From Bacteroidota bacterium (GTDB lineage Bacteria > Bacteroidota > Bacteroidia > Bacteroidales > VadinHA17), in the NCBI GenBank assembly GCA_030628785.1, contig DAOVQI010000048.1:1-12685 (forward strand): a stretch of DNA of 12,685 nucleotides, written 5' to 3'. The notes beneath the pieces were generated by a model, which saw only the letters and a program-made list of their open reading frames with translations, searched no databases and had not been told where the DNA came from. The translations under genes were made by a program, and so were the position numbers. The stretch's first letter is position 1. The number at the start of each line of letters is the position of its first letter. This document shows positions 1 through 7,438 of this stretch, piece after piece.

Positions 1-167
1 AAATAAATTCCAAACCCCAAATCCCAAGTTCAAAACTATTGCTTTGAAAAGCAGGATTAACTTCTTTTCCTAAATAACAACAATCGCTCACTTAAGTTGC
101 AGGGTTTTTTCCTTTCTGCCATGTTTAGTTTTTTGGATTTTAAAGTTGGGATTTATTTTGGATTTTG

Positions 168-185
168 TCCCGATAGCTATCGGGA
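168..185. repeat. 18-bp perfect palindrome TCCCGATAGCTATCGGGA
   Basis: The nine bases TCCCGATAG are followed directly by their reverse complement. Palindromes of this type are common between genes in environmental Bacteroidetes genomes, which is recalled knowledge and was not searched here. With no loop it would form a cruciform or weak hairpin. It may mark the end of a gene lying to the left of the window. Confidence 0.7.
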
Positions 186-291
186 TTGACCTTTGAACTT
201 TCATATCTACTGTTTTTCGATTAGTTTACAAAGTTCTGTTCTTAATTCCCTTTTTTAATCAATTTGCGAAGCTATGTTCTTATTTTTTAAG

Positions 292-299
292 TAGCTTTG
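292..299 (+). promoter_or_regulatory. Candidate Bacteroidetes -7 promoter element for hypB
   Basis: TAGCTTTG matches the Bacteroidetes sigma-ABfr -7 consensus TAnnTTTG exactly and lies 34 bases before the hypB start. A TTTG at 263-266 could be the -33 element, but its spacing of about 25 bases is longer than usual, so the assignment is tentative. Confidence 0.35.
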
Positions 300-333
300 T
301 CTTTCCAAAATATATATTCAAGAACAAATCATT

Positions 334-1227
334 ATGTGCGACACTTGTGGTTGTGGAGAACCTGGAAAACCAGTCCTTATTCGAAAACCCGGAGAACCGG
401 AAGACCCGGAAGAACACCAGCATACTTATTCTCATAGTCATGTTCATTCCCATGGAGATGAAGCACATGATCATGAACATGACCATTCCTATTTGCATCA
501 TCATGATCATAACAAACCAGGACACGATAATGATCACCCCCATGACCATTCACACGATCCGCATCATCATACGCATGGGACAGAGATCACTATTGAACGG
601 GACATACTGAATAAGAATAATTTAATTGCTGAAAGGAACCGGGGCTATTTTGATGCAAAAAATATTCTTGCCCTGAACCTTGTTAGTTCTCCGGGTTCCG
701 GAAAAACCAGCCTGATAGAAAAAACGTTAAAAGACCTGGGAAAAGAGGTCAAATTTTTTATCATTGAAGGGGATCAGCAAACCATGAATGATGCAATGCG
801 GATTGAAGCTGTAGGTGCACCGGTCGTACAGGTCAATACGGGCGAAGGTTGTCACCTCGATTCAGATATGATTAACCGGGCTGTGAAAAAACTTGAGGTA
901 GAAGATAATTCATACCTTATTATTGAAAATGTCGGGAACCTGATTTGCCCGGCTCTCTTCGATTTAGGAGAGTCAAAAAGGGTAGTCATAATGAGTGTTA
1001 CAGAAGGGGAGGATAAACCTCTAAAATATCCTACCATGTTCCAATACTCTGATTTATGTATTATAAATAAAACAGATCTCCTGCCATATGTCGATTTTGA
1101 TATGAAAAATGCCAGGAAATATATCCTTCGTGTTAACCATCACCTGCAGATTCTTGAATTGAGTGTAAAAACAGGAGAAGGATTACAACATTGGTATAAG
1201 TGGCTTAAAAATCAAAAGTCAGGCTAA
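334..1227 (+). CDS. hypB: Hydrogenase nickel-insertion GTPase HypB with His-rich N-terminal tail
   Basis: HypB is the cytoplasmic SIMIBI-class GTPase that, with HypA, delivers nickel to the [NiFe] hydrogenase large subunit. The 297-residue product begins MCDTCGCGEP, the CxxCGC high-affinity nickel site (C2, C5, C7). A histidine-rich linker with 23 His between residues 28 and 81 follows, typical of HypB forms that also store nickel. The G domain starts near residue 108: P-loop GSGKT at 121-125, the metal-site pair C173/H174 in GCHLD, the ENVGNL motif at about 198-203, and the G4 motif NKTD at 245-248. No Shine-Dalgarno is seen, as usual in Bacteroidetes, and the start is fixed by the conserved N-terminal metal motif. 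The gene lies beside rex and the hydrogenase operon, whose MvhA subunit is the obvious client. HypA and HypC-F are not in the window. Confidence 0.97.
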   Translation: MCDTCGCGEPGKPVLIRKPGEPEDPEEHQHTYSHSHVHSHGDEAHDHEHDHSYLHHHDHNKPGHDNDHPHDHSHDPHHHTHGTEITIERDILNKNNLIAERNRGYFDAKNILALNLVSSPGSGKTSLIEKTLKDLGKEVKFFIIEGDQQTMNDAMRIEAVGAPVVQVNTGEGCHLDSDMINRAVKKLEVEDNSYLIIENVGNLICPALFDLGESKRVVIMSVTEGEDKPLKYPTMFQYSDLCIINKTDLLPYVDFDMKNARKYILRVNHHLQILELSVKTGEGLQHWYKWLKNQKSG

Positions 1228-1299
1228 CCCGATTAATTTTTATAGGGTTATCCAGCCAAATCCGGATAAACTGGAAACTCCAATAAACAAGCATCAAAT

Positions 1300-1382
1300 A
1301 TTTTACCCTGTGAAATAGCTTCGCTCCACTCCGTGAAATAAATCGTAGATTTAATGCGAAGCATTATTTCACGGGGTAAAAT
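1300..1382. repeat. 83-bp imperfect palindromic element between convergent hypB and rex
   Basis: The left arm (1300-1323) begins ATTTTACCCTGTGAAATA and runs into GCTTCG. The right arm (1357-1382) reads CGAAGC, then TATTTCACGGGGTAAAAT, the reverse complement apart from one substitution and a two-base insertion. The inner part carries a further copy of the CGTGAAATA core. The arms would form a long hairpin in either transcript, so the element could act as a bidirectional terminator for hypB and rex. Its size and full-length symmetry also fit a MITE-like mobile repeat. Confidence 0.7.
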
Positions 1383-1483
1383 TTTTGGGATTTGTCATTT
1401 GTGATTTTATGTTAAAATTTGCCTGCCATACCTTCAGCAGGTAAACATGCAGGAAGAATTGACAGGATTTGAATTGCAAAGTA

Positions 1484-2095
1484 CTATTGGTTCAATGTAA
1501 AATAGATCAGACTTTCCATTTCATTGGCGAGATCAATGTTGTTTATAAAAATATTCTTCGGGTGTTTCAAATTAGTGGGGCTGAAATTGATTATTCCCTG
1601 AATACCACTGGCGATTAACCTGTTACAAACTTCCTGAGCTGCAGGTTTGGGTACTGCAATAATTGCAATTTTCACATGGTACATTTTTACAATCCTTGAA
1701 ATATCTTCCACCGGATAAACCGGAATTTTATAACTTTTGGTTTGTTTTGAAGGGTCAATGTCAAAGGCTGCACAGATCACGATCTTATGTTGTGCAAAGC
1801 CTTTATAATTTGATAAAGCCTTGCCGATATTCCCCATGCCGACCAAAATGACGTTTTGATCTTTATCCTTTTTAAAAATGATATCCAGGGCTTCCAGAAG
1901 ATGATCAATTTCATAACCAGCCTTCCGTTTCCCTTTGATACCGAATTTTGAAAAATCTTTTCTCACTTGTTCCGGGCTCACACTGGCTTCCCTTCCCAGG
2001 TTGTAGGAATAAATCACTTCGAACCCCAATTCCTTTAATTTTAATAAACACTGCCTGTAAACAAGCAGCCGCCTGATATTATTCTTTAGATACAT
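1484..2095 (-). CDS. rex: Redox-sensing transcriptional repressor Rex
   Basis: Rex is a homodimeric repressor that binds DNA when NADH/NAD+ is low and lets go when NADH rises. The 203-residue product has the expected winged-helix N-terminus (about 1-72), including SVSPEQVRKDFSKFGIKGKR, where the recognition helix meets the wing. A Rossmann domain follows, with GMGNIG at 86-91 and FDIDP at 111-115, whose acidic residue is the usual NAD(H) selectivity position. The C-terminal NFSPTNLKHP...NNIDLANEMESL segment is characteristic of the family. Length is normal (about 200-215 residues). The gene diverges from the hdr-mvh operon. An operator-like dyad sits one base upstream of its ATG and another before the operon, so it probably represses itself and the hydrogenase genes. 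No Shine-Dalgarno is seen. Confidence 0.95.
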   Translation of the reverse strand: MYLKNNIRRLLVYRQCLLKLKELGFEVIYSYNLGREASVSPEQVRKDFSKFGIKGKRKAGYEIDHLLEALDIIFKKDKDQNVILVGMGNIGKALSNYKGFAQHKIVICAAFDIDPSKQTKSYKIPVYPVEDISRIVKMYHVKIAIIAVPKPAAQEVCNRLIASGIQGIINFSPTNLKHPKNIFINNIDLANEMESLIYFTLNQ

Positions 2096-2096
2096 T

Positions 2097-2114
2097 TTGT
2101 TACTATTTTCACAA
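2097..2114. promoter_or_regulatory. Rex operator-like dyad at the rex start codon
   Basis: TTGTTAC-N4-TTCACAA matches 12 of the 14 defined positions of the classical Rex operator TTGTGAA-N4-TTCACAA. It ends one base from the rex ATG, where bound Rex would block initiation or elongation, giving autoregulation. The position next to a rex gene supports the call. No binding data are available. Confidence 0.65.
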
Positions 2115-2245
2115 TAAATTTAATAATTTAAATAAAGAATATTTATAAATAAGATTTGAAAAAATTGCTTTTCAAAACCAAGTCAAAGTAAATCAATCAA
2201 TTAATTATATTAAGTATATGTTTAATAACATCCTGACAGTTATAG

Positions 2246-2261
2246 TGTGAAAAAGTTCACA
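2246..2261. promoter_or_regulatory. Rex operator upstream of the hdr-mvh hydrogenase operon
   Basis: TGTGAA-AAAG-TTCACA is a perfect 6-4-6 dyad identical to the core of the Rex consensus; only the outermost base on each side differs. It lies about 109 bases before the first operon gene and downstream of the divergent rex gene. It is the best candidate for Rex control of the hydrogenase operon. Confidence 0.75.
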
Positions 2262-2275
2262 TTTTTTCTATTTTT

Positions 2276-2288
2276 ATTGTGATACAAT
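2276..2288. promoter_or_regulatory. Second small dyad ATTGT-GAT-ACAAT in the operon leader
   Basis: A perfect 5-3-5 inverted repeat starts 15 bases after the Rex site. Its left half contains TTGTGA, resembling a Rex half-site, and a TTCACA half-site follows at about 2305-2310. It could be a weak second operator or part of the promoter. No confident -33/-7 pair was found in this leader. Confidence 0.35.
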
Positions 2289-2354
2289 TAACGACATTCT
2301 GCTTTTCACAGTATATCTAATTTTTACACGGGATTGAATAAAACAGTTGAAAAA

Positions 2355-4157
2355 ATGACCGGAATTATTTTTACAAAAGTTGATAACGGGTATTCCGGGG
2401 CCTTGGATTATAATGAATTATTTTTTTATGCCAAGGGTATCCCAGGAGTAGGGCCCGTTTGGTACTCTACAGATGTGCCGTTGTATGATAAACAGGCAAT
2501 GGCAGACCTGATCAAAGAACAACAATTAAAACGCATAGTCGTAGCGGGTGATACACCTGGTATGGTAAAACCTTTTTTGACCGGCGCCATGGTGATAGCT
2601 GGAAATAATCCGGAAGACGTCGTTTTAGCCAGTTTCAGAGAATATGGTGCAACTGACAATACGAAGATCGACCGGGCTAAAGGGATTTTATTTTGTATTG
2701 CGCTTGGTGTTACTTTTGCAGAAGCTGCCCTACCTGAGGAAACCGATGTTCAACCGGATACTTTAGTCATAGGAGGTGGTATTGCCGGTATTCAGGCTTC
2801 TTTGGAAATTGCCAATGGCAACCAGAAGGTTTACCTGGTGGAACGAACCGGTACTTTAGGTGGCCATATGGCTATGTTTGACAAAACTTTTCCTACACTC
2901 GATTGTGCCGCCTGTATCCTGACGCCAAAAATGGTTGAGGTTGGCCAGCATCCGAATATCGAAATATTGACCTACAGTGAGGTCAAGGGAGTTACAGGCG
3001 AACCCGGGAATTACAAGGTGAAGATCCTGAATAAAGCCAGGCGCGTCGATCTTGCCACCTGTATAGGTTGTGGGATCTGTACGGAGAAATGTCCGGCAAA
3101 AGCGCCCAGTGAGTTCGACAATGGGACAACCTTACGTAAAGCAATCTATATTCCGTTTCCACAGGCTGTTCCAAATAAATATCTGATTGATGCTGATAGT
3201 TGTACTTATGTACTAAAAGGGAAATGTGGTGTTTGTGTTAAGGTATGCCCTGTTGAAGGTTGTATAGATCTTGATGCAAAGGACCAGGAAATGGAAATCA
3301 CTGTAGGAAATATAATTGTAGCAACCGGCTTTAAGCCATTTGATGCCGGAAAAATAGAGCGGTTTGGATATGGGAAATATCCACAGGTAATAACCTCACT
3401 TGAACTTGAACGGCTGATTAATGCAGCCGGTCCAACCGAAGGTAATATTCATTTCAGAAGCCAGGATAAAAAAGGGAACTGGATATTCTCAGTTGAAAGT
3501 GGTATGCCCAAGAGCTTTGCAATAATTCATTGTGTTGGCAGCCGGGATGAAAATTATAATAAGTATTGTTCACGTGTTTGCTGTATGTATTCGTTAAAAC
3601 TGGCTCATCTGATTAAGGAAAAACTGGAAGATGCTGATGTTTTTGAATACTATATTGATATGAGAGCCTTCGGTAAAGGATATGAGGAATTTTATGAACG
3701 AATCGAGAATGAGGGGATTCATATTGTTCGCGGCCGTACGGCAAAAATTGAGGAACGTAATGGCAGGCTTATGGTCAGGAGTGAGGATATTCTCAACGAC
3801 CAGCTCATCGAGCAGGAGGTTGATATGGTGGTTCTTTCTATTGGACTTGAGCCCAGGGAGGATGCGGCTGAACTTGCTGAAATGCTTGGGATATCAACAG
3901 AGGAGGAAGGCTGGTTCACCGAAGCAAATTACAATACCGACCCTGTCAACACATTTGTCGGTGGCATCACAATAGCAGGAGTTTGCCAGGGACCTAAAGA
4001 TATTCCTGATGCCGTGGCTCAGGGATCTGCTGCTGCAGCTCGTGTACTACAAAGTATTGTAAAAGGAAAAATTAAAAAGAGCATTAAAGATATGCCGCTT
4101 GAAAAAATAGAAGAAAAAGCAAAACAATTTTCAAATAGTATGGAGGGAAAATCATGA
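2355..4157 (+). CDS. hdrA: HdrA-like FAD/iron-sulfur subunit with inserted double-cluster ferredoxin (HdrA1)
   Basis: This flavoprotein of the heterodisulfide reductase A family is probably the ferredoxin-facing half of an HdrA heterodimer. Counting from the ATG (600 residues): residues 1-130 match the HdrA N-terminal domain in layout but have lost its cluster cysteines. The thioredoxin-reductase-like FAD domain has GGGIAG at 140-145, the HdrA signature LDCAAC (C184, C187), HCVGSR near 393 and YCSRVCCM at about 404-411. An inserted ferredoxin domain (about 230-310) has C236/C239/C242/C246 and C283/C291/C294/C298, enough for two [4Fe-4S] clusters. The C-terminal ferredoxin of full-length HdrA is absent. 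An in-frame TTG at 2334 would add seven residues. The ATG is preferred, although neither start has a Shine-Dalgarno. The stop overlaps the next start (ATGA). It is the first gene of the operon, behind the Rex site. Confidence 0.9.
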   Translation: MTGIIFTKVDNGYSGALDYNELFFYAKGIPGVGPVWYSTDVPLYDKQAMADLIKEQQLKRIVVAGDTPGMVKPFLTGAMVIAGNNPEDVVLASFREYGATDNTKIDRAKGILFCIALGVTFAEAALPEETDVQPDTLVIGGGIAGIQASLEIANGNQKVYLVERTGTLGGHMAMFDKTFPTLDCAACILTPKMVEVGQHPNIEILTYSEVKGVTGEPGNYKVKILNKARRVDLATCIGCGICTEKCPAKAPSEFDNGTTLRKAIYIPFPQAVPNKYLIDADSCTYVLKGKCGVCVKVCPVEGCIDLDAKDQEMEITVGNIIVATGFKPFDAGKIERFGYGKYPQVITSLELERLINAAGPTEGNIHFRSQDKKGNWIFSVESGMPKSFAIIHCVGSRDENYNKYCSRVCCMYSLKLAHLIKEKLEDADVFEYYIDMRAFGKGYEEFYERIENEGIHIVRGRTAKIEERNGRLMVRSEDILNDQLIEQEVDMVVLSIGLEPREDAAELAEMLGISTEEEGWFTEANYNTDPVNTFVGGITIAGVCQGPKDIPDAVAQGSAAAARVLQSIVKGKIKKSIKDMPLEKIEEKAKQFSNSMEGKS

Positions 4158-5233
4158 GCACACGAGTAAACCCAGGCTTAATGAAAGAAATGTCGCAATA
4201 TGGCATGGGTACCTGGAATGCCTGTTTTCATTGCGGAAATTGTACTGCCGTTTGTTCCTTAACCGAGGAAGGCATACTTTTTCCCAGGAAAGAGATACGG
4301 GCTTTGCAGATGGGACTGGAAGATAAGCTGGCTACCAGTGTTGAACCCTGGTTGTGTTATTATTGCGGCGACTGTACAGAAACTTGTCCGAGAGATGCAA
4401 ATCCCGGTGAATTGATGATGTCAGTAAGAAGGTGGCTTACTGCAAAATATGACTGGACTGGTCTTGCCGGTCTATTCTACAAATCACTCTCTGCATTGAT
4501 AATTGCATTTGTATTAGTTGCCATTGGTATTGTTGCAATGGGTTTTGTTAAAGACTTCAACTCCGAGGCCGTAATGTATTTCGGACACATTTTGGAATTT
4601 TATCTGATTTTAACTGTTTTTACCATAATATTAATACCTAACATTCTGCGAATGTTTTATTTTACGGTAATAAAAGCTAAAGTAAATGCTCCTTTTGGCT
4701 CATATATTGCAGCGATCGGAAATCTTATCACACATATGTTTACACAAGTCAAGACATTGAAATGTGACAAACAAACAGTCCGGTGGCTTGAACATTTCCT
4801 GCTTGTTATGGGATATTTAGGTCTGCTTGTAATAACGGTGTTCCTGGATTGGTTCGGAACAGAAAATCAGATAATTATTTATATGGGATATATAACAGGT
4901 GGCCTTGTATTTGTTTTTACATTCCTTCTTATGATTTCCCGATTAAGCAAAGCCAGGGAACTTAACAAGTATTCCCAGCCAACAGATTGGTTTTTTATCA
5001 TTTGGCTGTTTTTAATGGGATTTACGGCATTTCTGGTTCGTCTCTTTATAGATATTGATCTGCTAAATGACCATTTTTGGATATATATGGTCCATTTAAT
5101 AGTCGTTTCTCAATGGGGAATGTTACTTGTACCATTTGGAAAGTGGACTCATTTTCTGTACCGTTCGTTTGCAGTTTCTTTTGCAAACCTTAAAAAAGCA
5201 GCTCTTATTAAAAAGCTGGCAACTGCAGCATAA
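4154..5233 (+). CDS. qmoC: QmoC-like membrane subunit: HdrC-type ferredoxin fused to a six-helix cytochrome b domain
   Basis: This protein is predicted to pass electrons between the cytoplasmic HdrA proteins and membrane quinone. The N-terminal HdrC-like part carries two CxxCxxCxxxC motifs: C24/C27/C30/C34 and C68/C71/C74/C78, the last followed by Pro. Six hydrophobic segments follow at about 107-132, 140-170, 209-234, 239-262, 279-299 and 308-328, resembling HdrE/NarI-type cytochrome b. Candidate haem ligands are H145, H214, H314 and H333. The 359-residue length and domain order match QmoC of the sulfate-reducer Qmo complex (HdrC plus HdrE fused). There is no CCG domain, so it does not substitute for HdrB. 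GGAGGG at 4142-4147 precedes the ATG, which overlaps the hdrA1 stop, implying translational coupling. Whether the acceptor is menaquinone is inferred, not shown. Confidence 0.88.
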   Translation: MSTRVNPGLMKEMSQYGMGTWNACFHCGNCTAVCSLTEEGILFPRKEIRALQMGLEDKLATSVEPWLCYYCGDCTETCPRDANPGELMMSVRRWLTAKYDWTGLAGLFYKSLSALIIAFVLVAIGIVAMGFVKDFNSEAVMYFGHILEFYLILTVFTIILIPNILRMFYFTVIKAKVNAPFGSYIAAIGNLITHMFTQVKTLKCDKQTVRWLEHFLLVMGYLGLLVITVFLDWFGTENQIIIYMGYITGGLVFVFTFLLMISRLSKARELNKYSQPTDWFFIIWLFLMGFTAFLVRLFIDIDLLNDHFWIYMVHLIVVSQWGMLLVPFGKWTHFLYRSFAVSFANLKKAALIKKLATAA

Positions 5234-5251
5234 TTCAAAATTTGAAGAAAA

Positions 5252-6994
5252 ATGGAAGAAGAAAAAAGAATAGGCGTATACGTATGCTGGTGCGGAACCA
5301 ACATTGCCAAAATGGTTGATGTTGTGGATGTAGCCAAAGAAATTGGAAAATTACCCAATGTTGTCATCGCCAAGGATTATAAATATATGTGTTCTGATCC
5401 CGGGCAGGAGCTCATCATAAAAGATATCAAAGAGCACAATTTAGACCGTGTGGTTGTATCAGCATGTTCGCCCCGGATACACGAATTAACTTTCCGGAAA
5501 GCGCTGCAAAATGCCGGTTTGAATCCCTATATGTTTGAAATGGCGAATATACGTGAACAGGTATCCTGGGTACATACTGACCGGGGTGAAGCTACAAGGA
5601 AAGCAAAATCGCTGGTAGCAGCTGCTGTTAACCGTATAACCTGGCATGAATCACTGGATAAACGAACCGTGGATATTAATCCTGCCACAATGATTATCGG
5701 AGGTGGTATTGCGGGTATTTCCGCAGCCCTTGAAATTGGCAACAGCGGAAGAAAAATATTTCTGATTGAAAAAGAAAACAAGCTTGGAGGGCATTTGGCA
5801 GGAGTGGATCTTACTTTTCCTTATATGTATAGCGCTGACCAGATACTGAAGCCATTGATCAAACAAGTTACCAATAATCCGAACATAGAAGTCTTTCTGA
5901 ATACTCAGATTGATGAAGTTTTTGGCTATGTTGGAAATTTCGAAACCAAAATTACTCCAGGCGATGGTAAAGAGGTAGAATTAAAATTTGGGAATGTTAT
6001 TGTAGCATCCGGCCTTAAACCGTACGATCCGGGTGGAATTGAAAATTATGGTTATGGGAAATTGCCCAATGTGATCACTTCTCTTGAATTTGAACAAATG
6101 CTGAAAAAAGGCAAGATTGTTACAAAGGAAGGGGCAGAACCCAAAAATGTTGCCATAATTCACTGTGTTGGAAGCCGTAATAAGGATTATCATGAGTATT
6201 GTTCACGGATTTGTTGTATGACGGCATTGAAATTTTCCAACCAGCTTCGTTCTGCACTTCCTGATACCAATATTTTCGAATGTTATGCCGATATAAGATC
6301 ATTCGGAAAGGGATGTGAAGAATTTTATGCTCAAACTTCAAGAAAGGATATAATGTTCCTGATGTTTGACCAGAAAAATGATTTACCCAGGATAAGAAAA
6401 GCGGAGACAATGGATGAGTGTGATATGCTCATTGAATTTAACGAATTGCTTTCCGGCGAAGACATTGAAGTTCCTGCAGATATGGTTGTTTTAATGGTTG
6501 CGTTGGAAGCACAGGAAAATGCCAGGGATATTGCTCATGCTGTTGGTGTCAGCATGTGCGGAAATGAGTTTTACATTGAGAGGCACCCAAAACTGGACCC
6601 CGTTGCTACCACAACCGATGGCGTATACGTTGTTGGCGGATGTCAGTCACCGAAAGATATTCCTGATTCCATTTCCCAGGCAAGAGCAGCGGCAGCAAGG
6701 ATACTGGCAACCATTAATATTGGACAGGTTGAAGTTGAAGTAACTACTGCAGTTGTAAATGAAGATATTTGCTGCGGGTGTCAGACCTGCGTAAATGTAT
6801 GTCCATATACAGCTATTAGTTTCGATGAAGAAAAAGGAGTTTCTGTAGTTAACGAAGTATTATGTAAAGGATGCGGAACTTGCGGATCGACCTGCCCAAC
6901 AGGAGCAATCCGGTCCAGGCACTTTACCGATAAACAAATTCTCTCTCAGATTGAGGGATTAATGTCAACATCAATTGAGTTACAGGAGGTATAA
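5252..6994 (+). CDS. hdrA: HdrA-like FAD/iron-sulfur subunit with C-terminal double-cluster ferredoxin (HdrA2)
   Basis: This second HdrA paralogue has 580 residues and is probably the hydrogenase-facing half. Its N-terminal domain keeps the HdrA cluster cysteines: VCWCG (C12, C14), C47 in MCSDPG and C72 in SACSP. The FAD domain has GGGIAG at 150-155, HCVGSR and YCSRICCM. The CxxC of the LDCAAC motif is replaced (TFPYMYSADQ) and the inserted ferredoxin present in the upstream paralogue is missing. The C-terminus has two [4Fe-4S] motifs: C507/C510/C513/C517 and C538/C541/C544/C548. In the characterised MvhAGD-HdrABC complex the C-terminal HdrA ferredoxin receives electrons from MvhD, and mvhD follows directly here. 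The N-terminal cluster would face the HdrC-like part of the QmoC-type subunit. The 18-base gap to the preceding gene and the mvhD ribosome site at its own stop place it firmly in the operon. Confidence 0.93.
   Translation: MEEEKRIGVYVCWCGTNIAKMVDVVDVAKEIGKLPNVVIAKDYKYMCSDPGQELIIKDIKEHNLDRVVVSACSPRIHELTFRKALQNAGLNPYMFEMANIREQVSWVHTDRGEATRKAKSLVAAAVNRITWHESLDKRTVDINPATMIIGGGIAGISAALEIGNSGRKIFLIEKENKLGGHLAGVDLTFPYMYSADQILKPLIKQVTNNPNIEVFLNTQIDEVFGYVGNFETKITPGDGKEVELKFGNVIVASGLKPYDPGGIENYGYGKLPNVITSLEFEQMLKKGKIVTKEGAEPKNVAIIHCVGSRNKDYHEYCSRICCMTALKFSNQLRSALPDTNIFECYADIRSFGKGCEEFYAQTSRKDIMFLMFDQKNDLPRIRKAETMDECDMLIEFNELLSGEDIEVPADMVVLMVALEAQENARDIAHAVGVSMCGNEFYIERHPKLDPVATTTDGVYVVGGCQSPKDIPDSISQARAAAARILATINIGQVEVEVTTAVVNEDICCGCQTCVNVCPYTAISFDEEKGVSVVNEVLCKGCGTCGSTCPTGAIRSRHFTDKQILSQIEGLMSTSIELQEV
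6984..6989 (+). promoter_or_regulatory. Shine-Dalgarno of mvhD
   Basis: AGGAGG overlaps the last sense codons of the preceding gene and lies 9 bases before the ATG at 6999. It settles the mvhD start, because the upstream in-frame TTG at 6975 precedes this site and has none of its own. Confidence 0.8.
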
Positions 6995-6998
6995 AATT

Positions 6999-7424
6999 AT
7001 GAGTTACGAACCGACCATTGTAGCATTTTTATGTAACTGGTGCTCCTATACAGGAGCTGATCTTGCCGGAACATCCCGTATGAAGTATGCTTCGAATGTA
7101 AGAATCATACGTGTCATGTGCTCCGGCCGTGTAGACCCAACTTTTGTGCTGTCAGCCTTTAAGGAAGGTGCTGATGGGGTCCTGATTTGTGGTTGTCACC
7201 CTGGTGATTGCCATTATCATGAAGGAAATTATAAATGTTTGCGCAGGTATCACCTGCTGCAGAAATATTTTCAACAAATGGGACTGGATAAGGACCGCCT
7301 CAGACTGGAATGGATTAGTGCCAGTGAGGGAAGACAATTTGCAGAATTGGTGGATTCATACACTGAAACAGTTAAAAATCTTGGTCCTTGTAAAATGAAA
7401 CAAGTAATTGAAACATTAACATAA
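6999..7424 (+). CDS. mvhD: MvhD, [2Fe-2S] electron-transfer subunit linking hydrogenase to HdrA
   Basis: MvhD is the small adaptor that carries electrons from the MvhG clusters to HdrA. The 141-residue product has the family's cysteine pattern: FLCNWC (C12, C15), VMCSGR (C41) and CGCHPGDCHY (C64, C66, C71). RVDPTFVLSAFKEGADGV, conserved in the family, lies between them. The length fits free-standing MvhD (about 140 residues); in QmoB and some HdrA proteins the same domain is fused to the C-terminus. The start is the ATG served by AGGAGG, four bases after the hdrA2 stop. Its position between hdrA2 and mvhG matches the electron path H2 to MvhA, MvhG, MvhD and HdrA. Confidence 0.95.
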   Translation: MSYEPTIVAFLCNWCSYTGADLAGTSRMKYASNVRIIRVMCSGRVDPTFVLSAFKEGADGVLICGCHPGDCHYHEGNYKCLRRYHLLQKYFQQMGLDKDRLRLEWISASEGRQFAELVDSYTETVKNLGPCKMKQVIETLT

Positions 7425-7438
7425 GAGGAGGCAAATCT

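Larger units (their letters stand above)
1..333. other. Non-coding leader region upstream of hypB
   Basis: No credible gene is seen in this A+T-rich stretch. AAATCCCAA at 19-27 is repeated in inverted orientation as TTGGGATTT at 146-154. The flanking sequence (about 1-33 against 140-167) is also an imperfect inverted repeat, so roughly 1-190 may be a small non-autonomous repeat element. A perfect palindrome lies at 168-185 and a promoter-like element at 292-299. Confidence 0.6.

Noticed and set aside
280..549. Met/Ile-rich open frame on the minus strand opposite hypB
   Set aside because: It is the antisense of the His-rich HypB tail (CAT codons read as ATG); there is no family resemblance.
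1308..1382. TGTGAAAT and ATTTCACG motifs as Rex operators near the 3' end of rex
   Set aside because: They are part of the long palindromic element, have the wrong spacing for TTGTGAA-N4-TTCACAA and lie between gene ends, not at a promoter.
2334..2354. TTG start for the first HdrA-like gene
   Set aside because: It adds seven residues ahead of a good ATG. Neither start has a Shine-Dalgarno, and the rarer TTG codon has nothing in its favour. It is kept as an alternative in the gene entry.
4154..5233. HdrB/HdrC or heterodisulfide reductase activity for the membrane subunit
   Set aside because: No CCG-domain cysteine motifs are present. The two CxxCxxCxxxC motifs and six hydrophobic segments fit the HdrC-HdrE-type QmoC architecture.
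6975..6998. TTG start for mvhD overlapping hdrA2
   Set aside because: AGGAGG at 6984-6989 lies downstream of it and correctly spaced for the ATG at 6999, where the conserved MvhD sequence begins.
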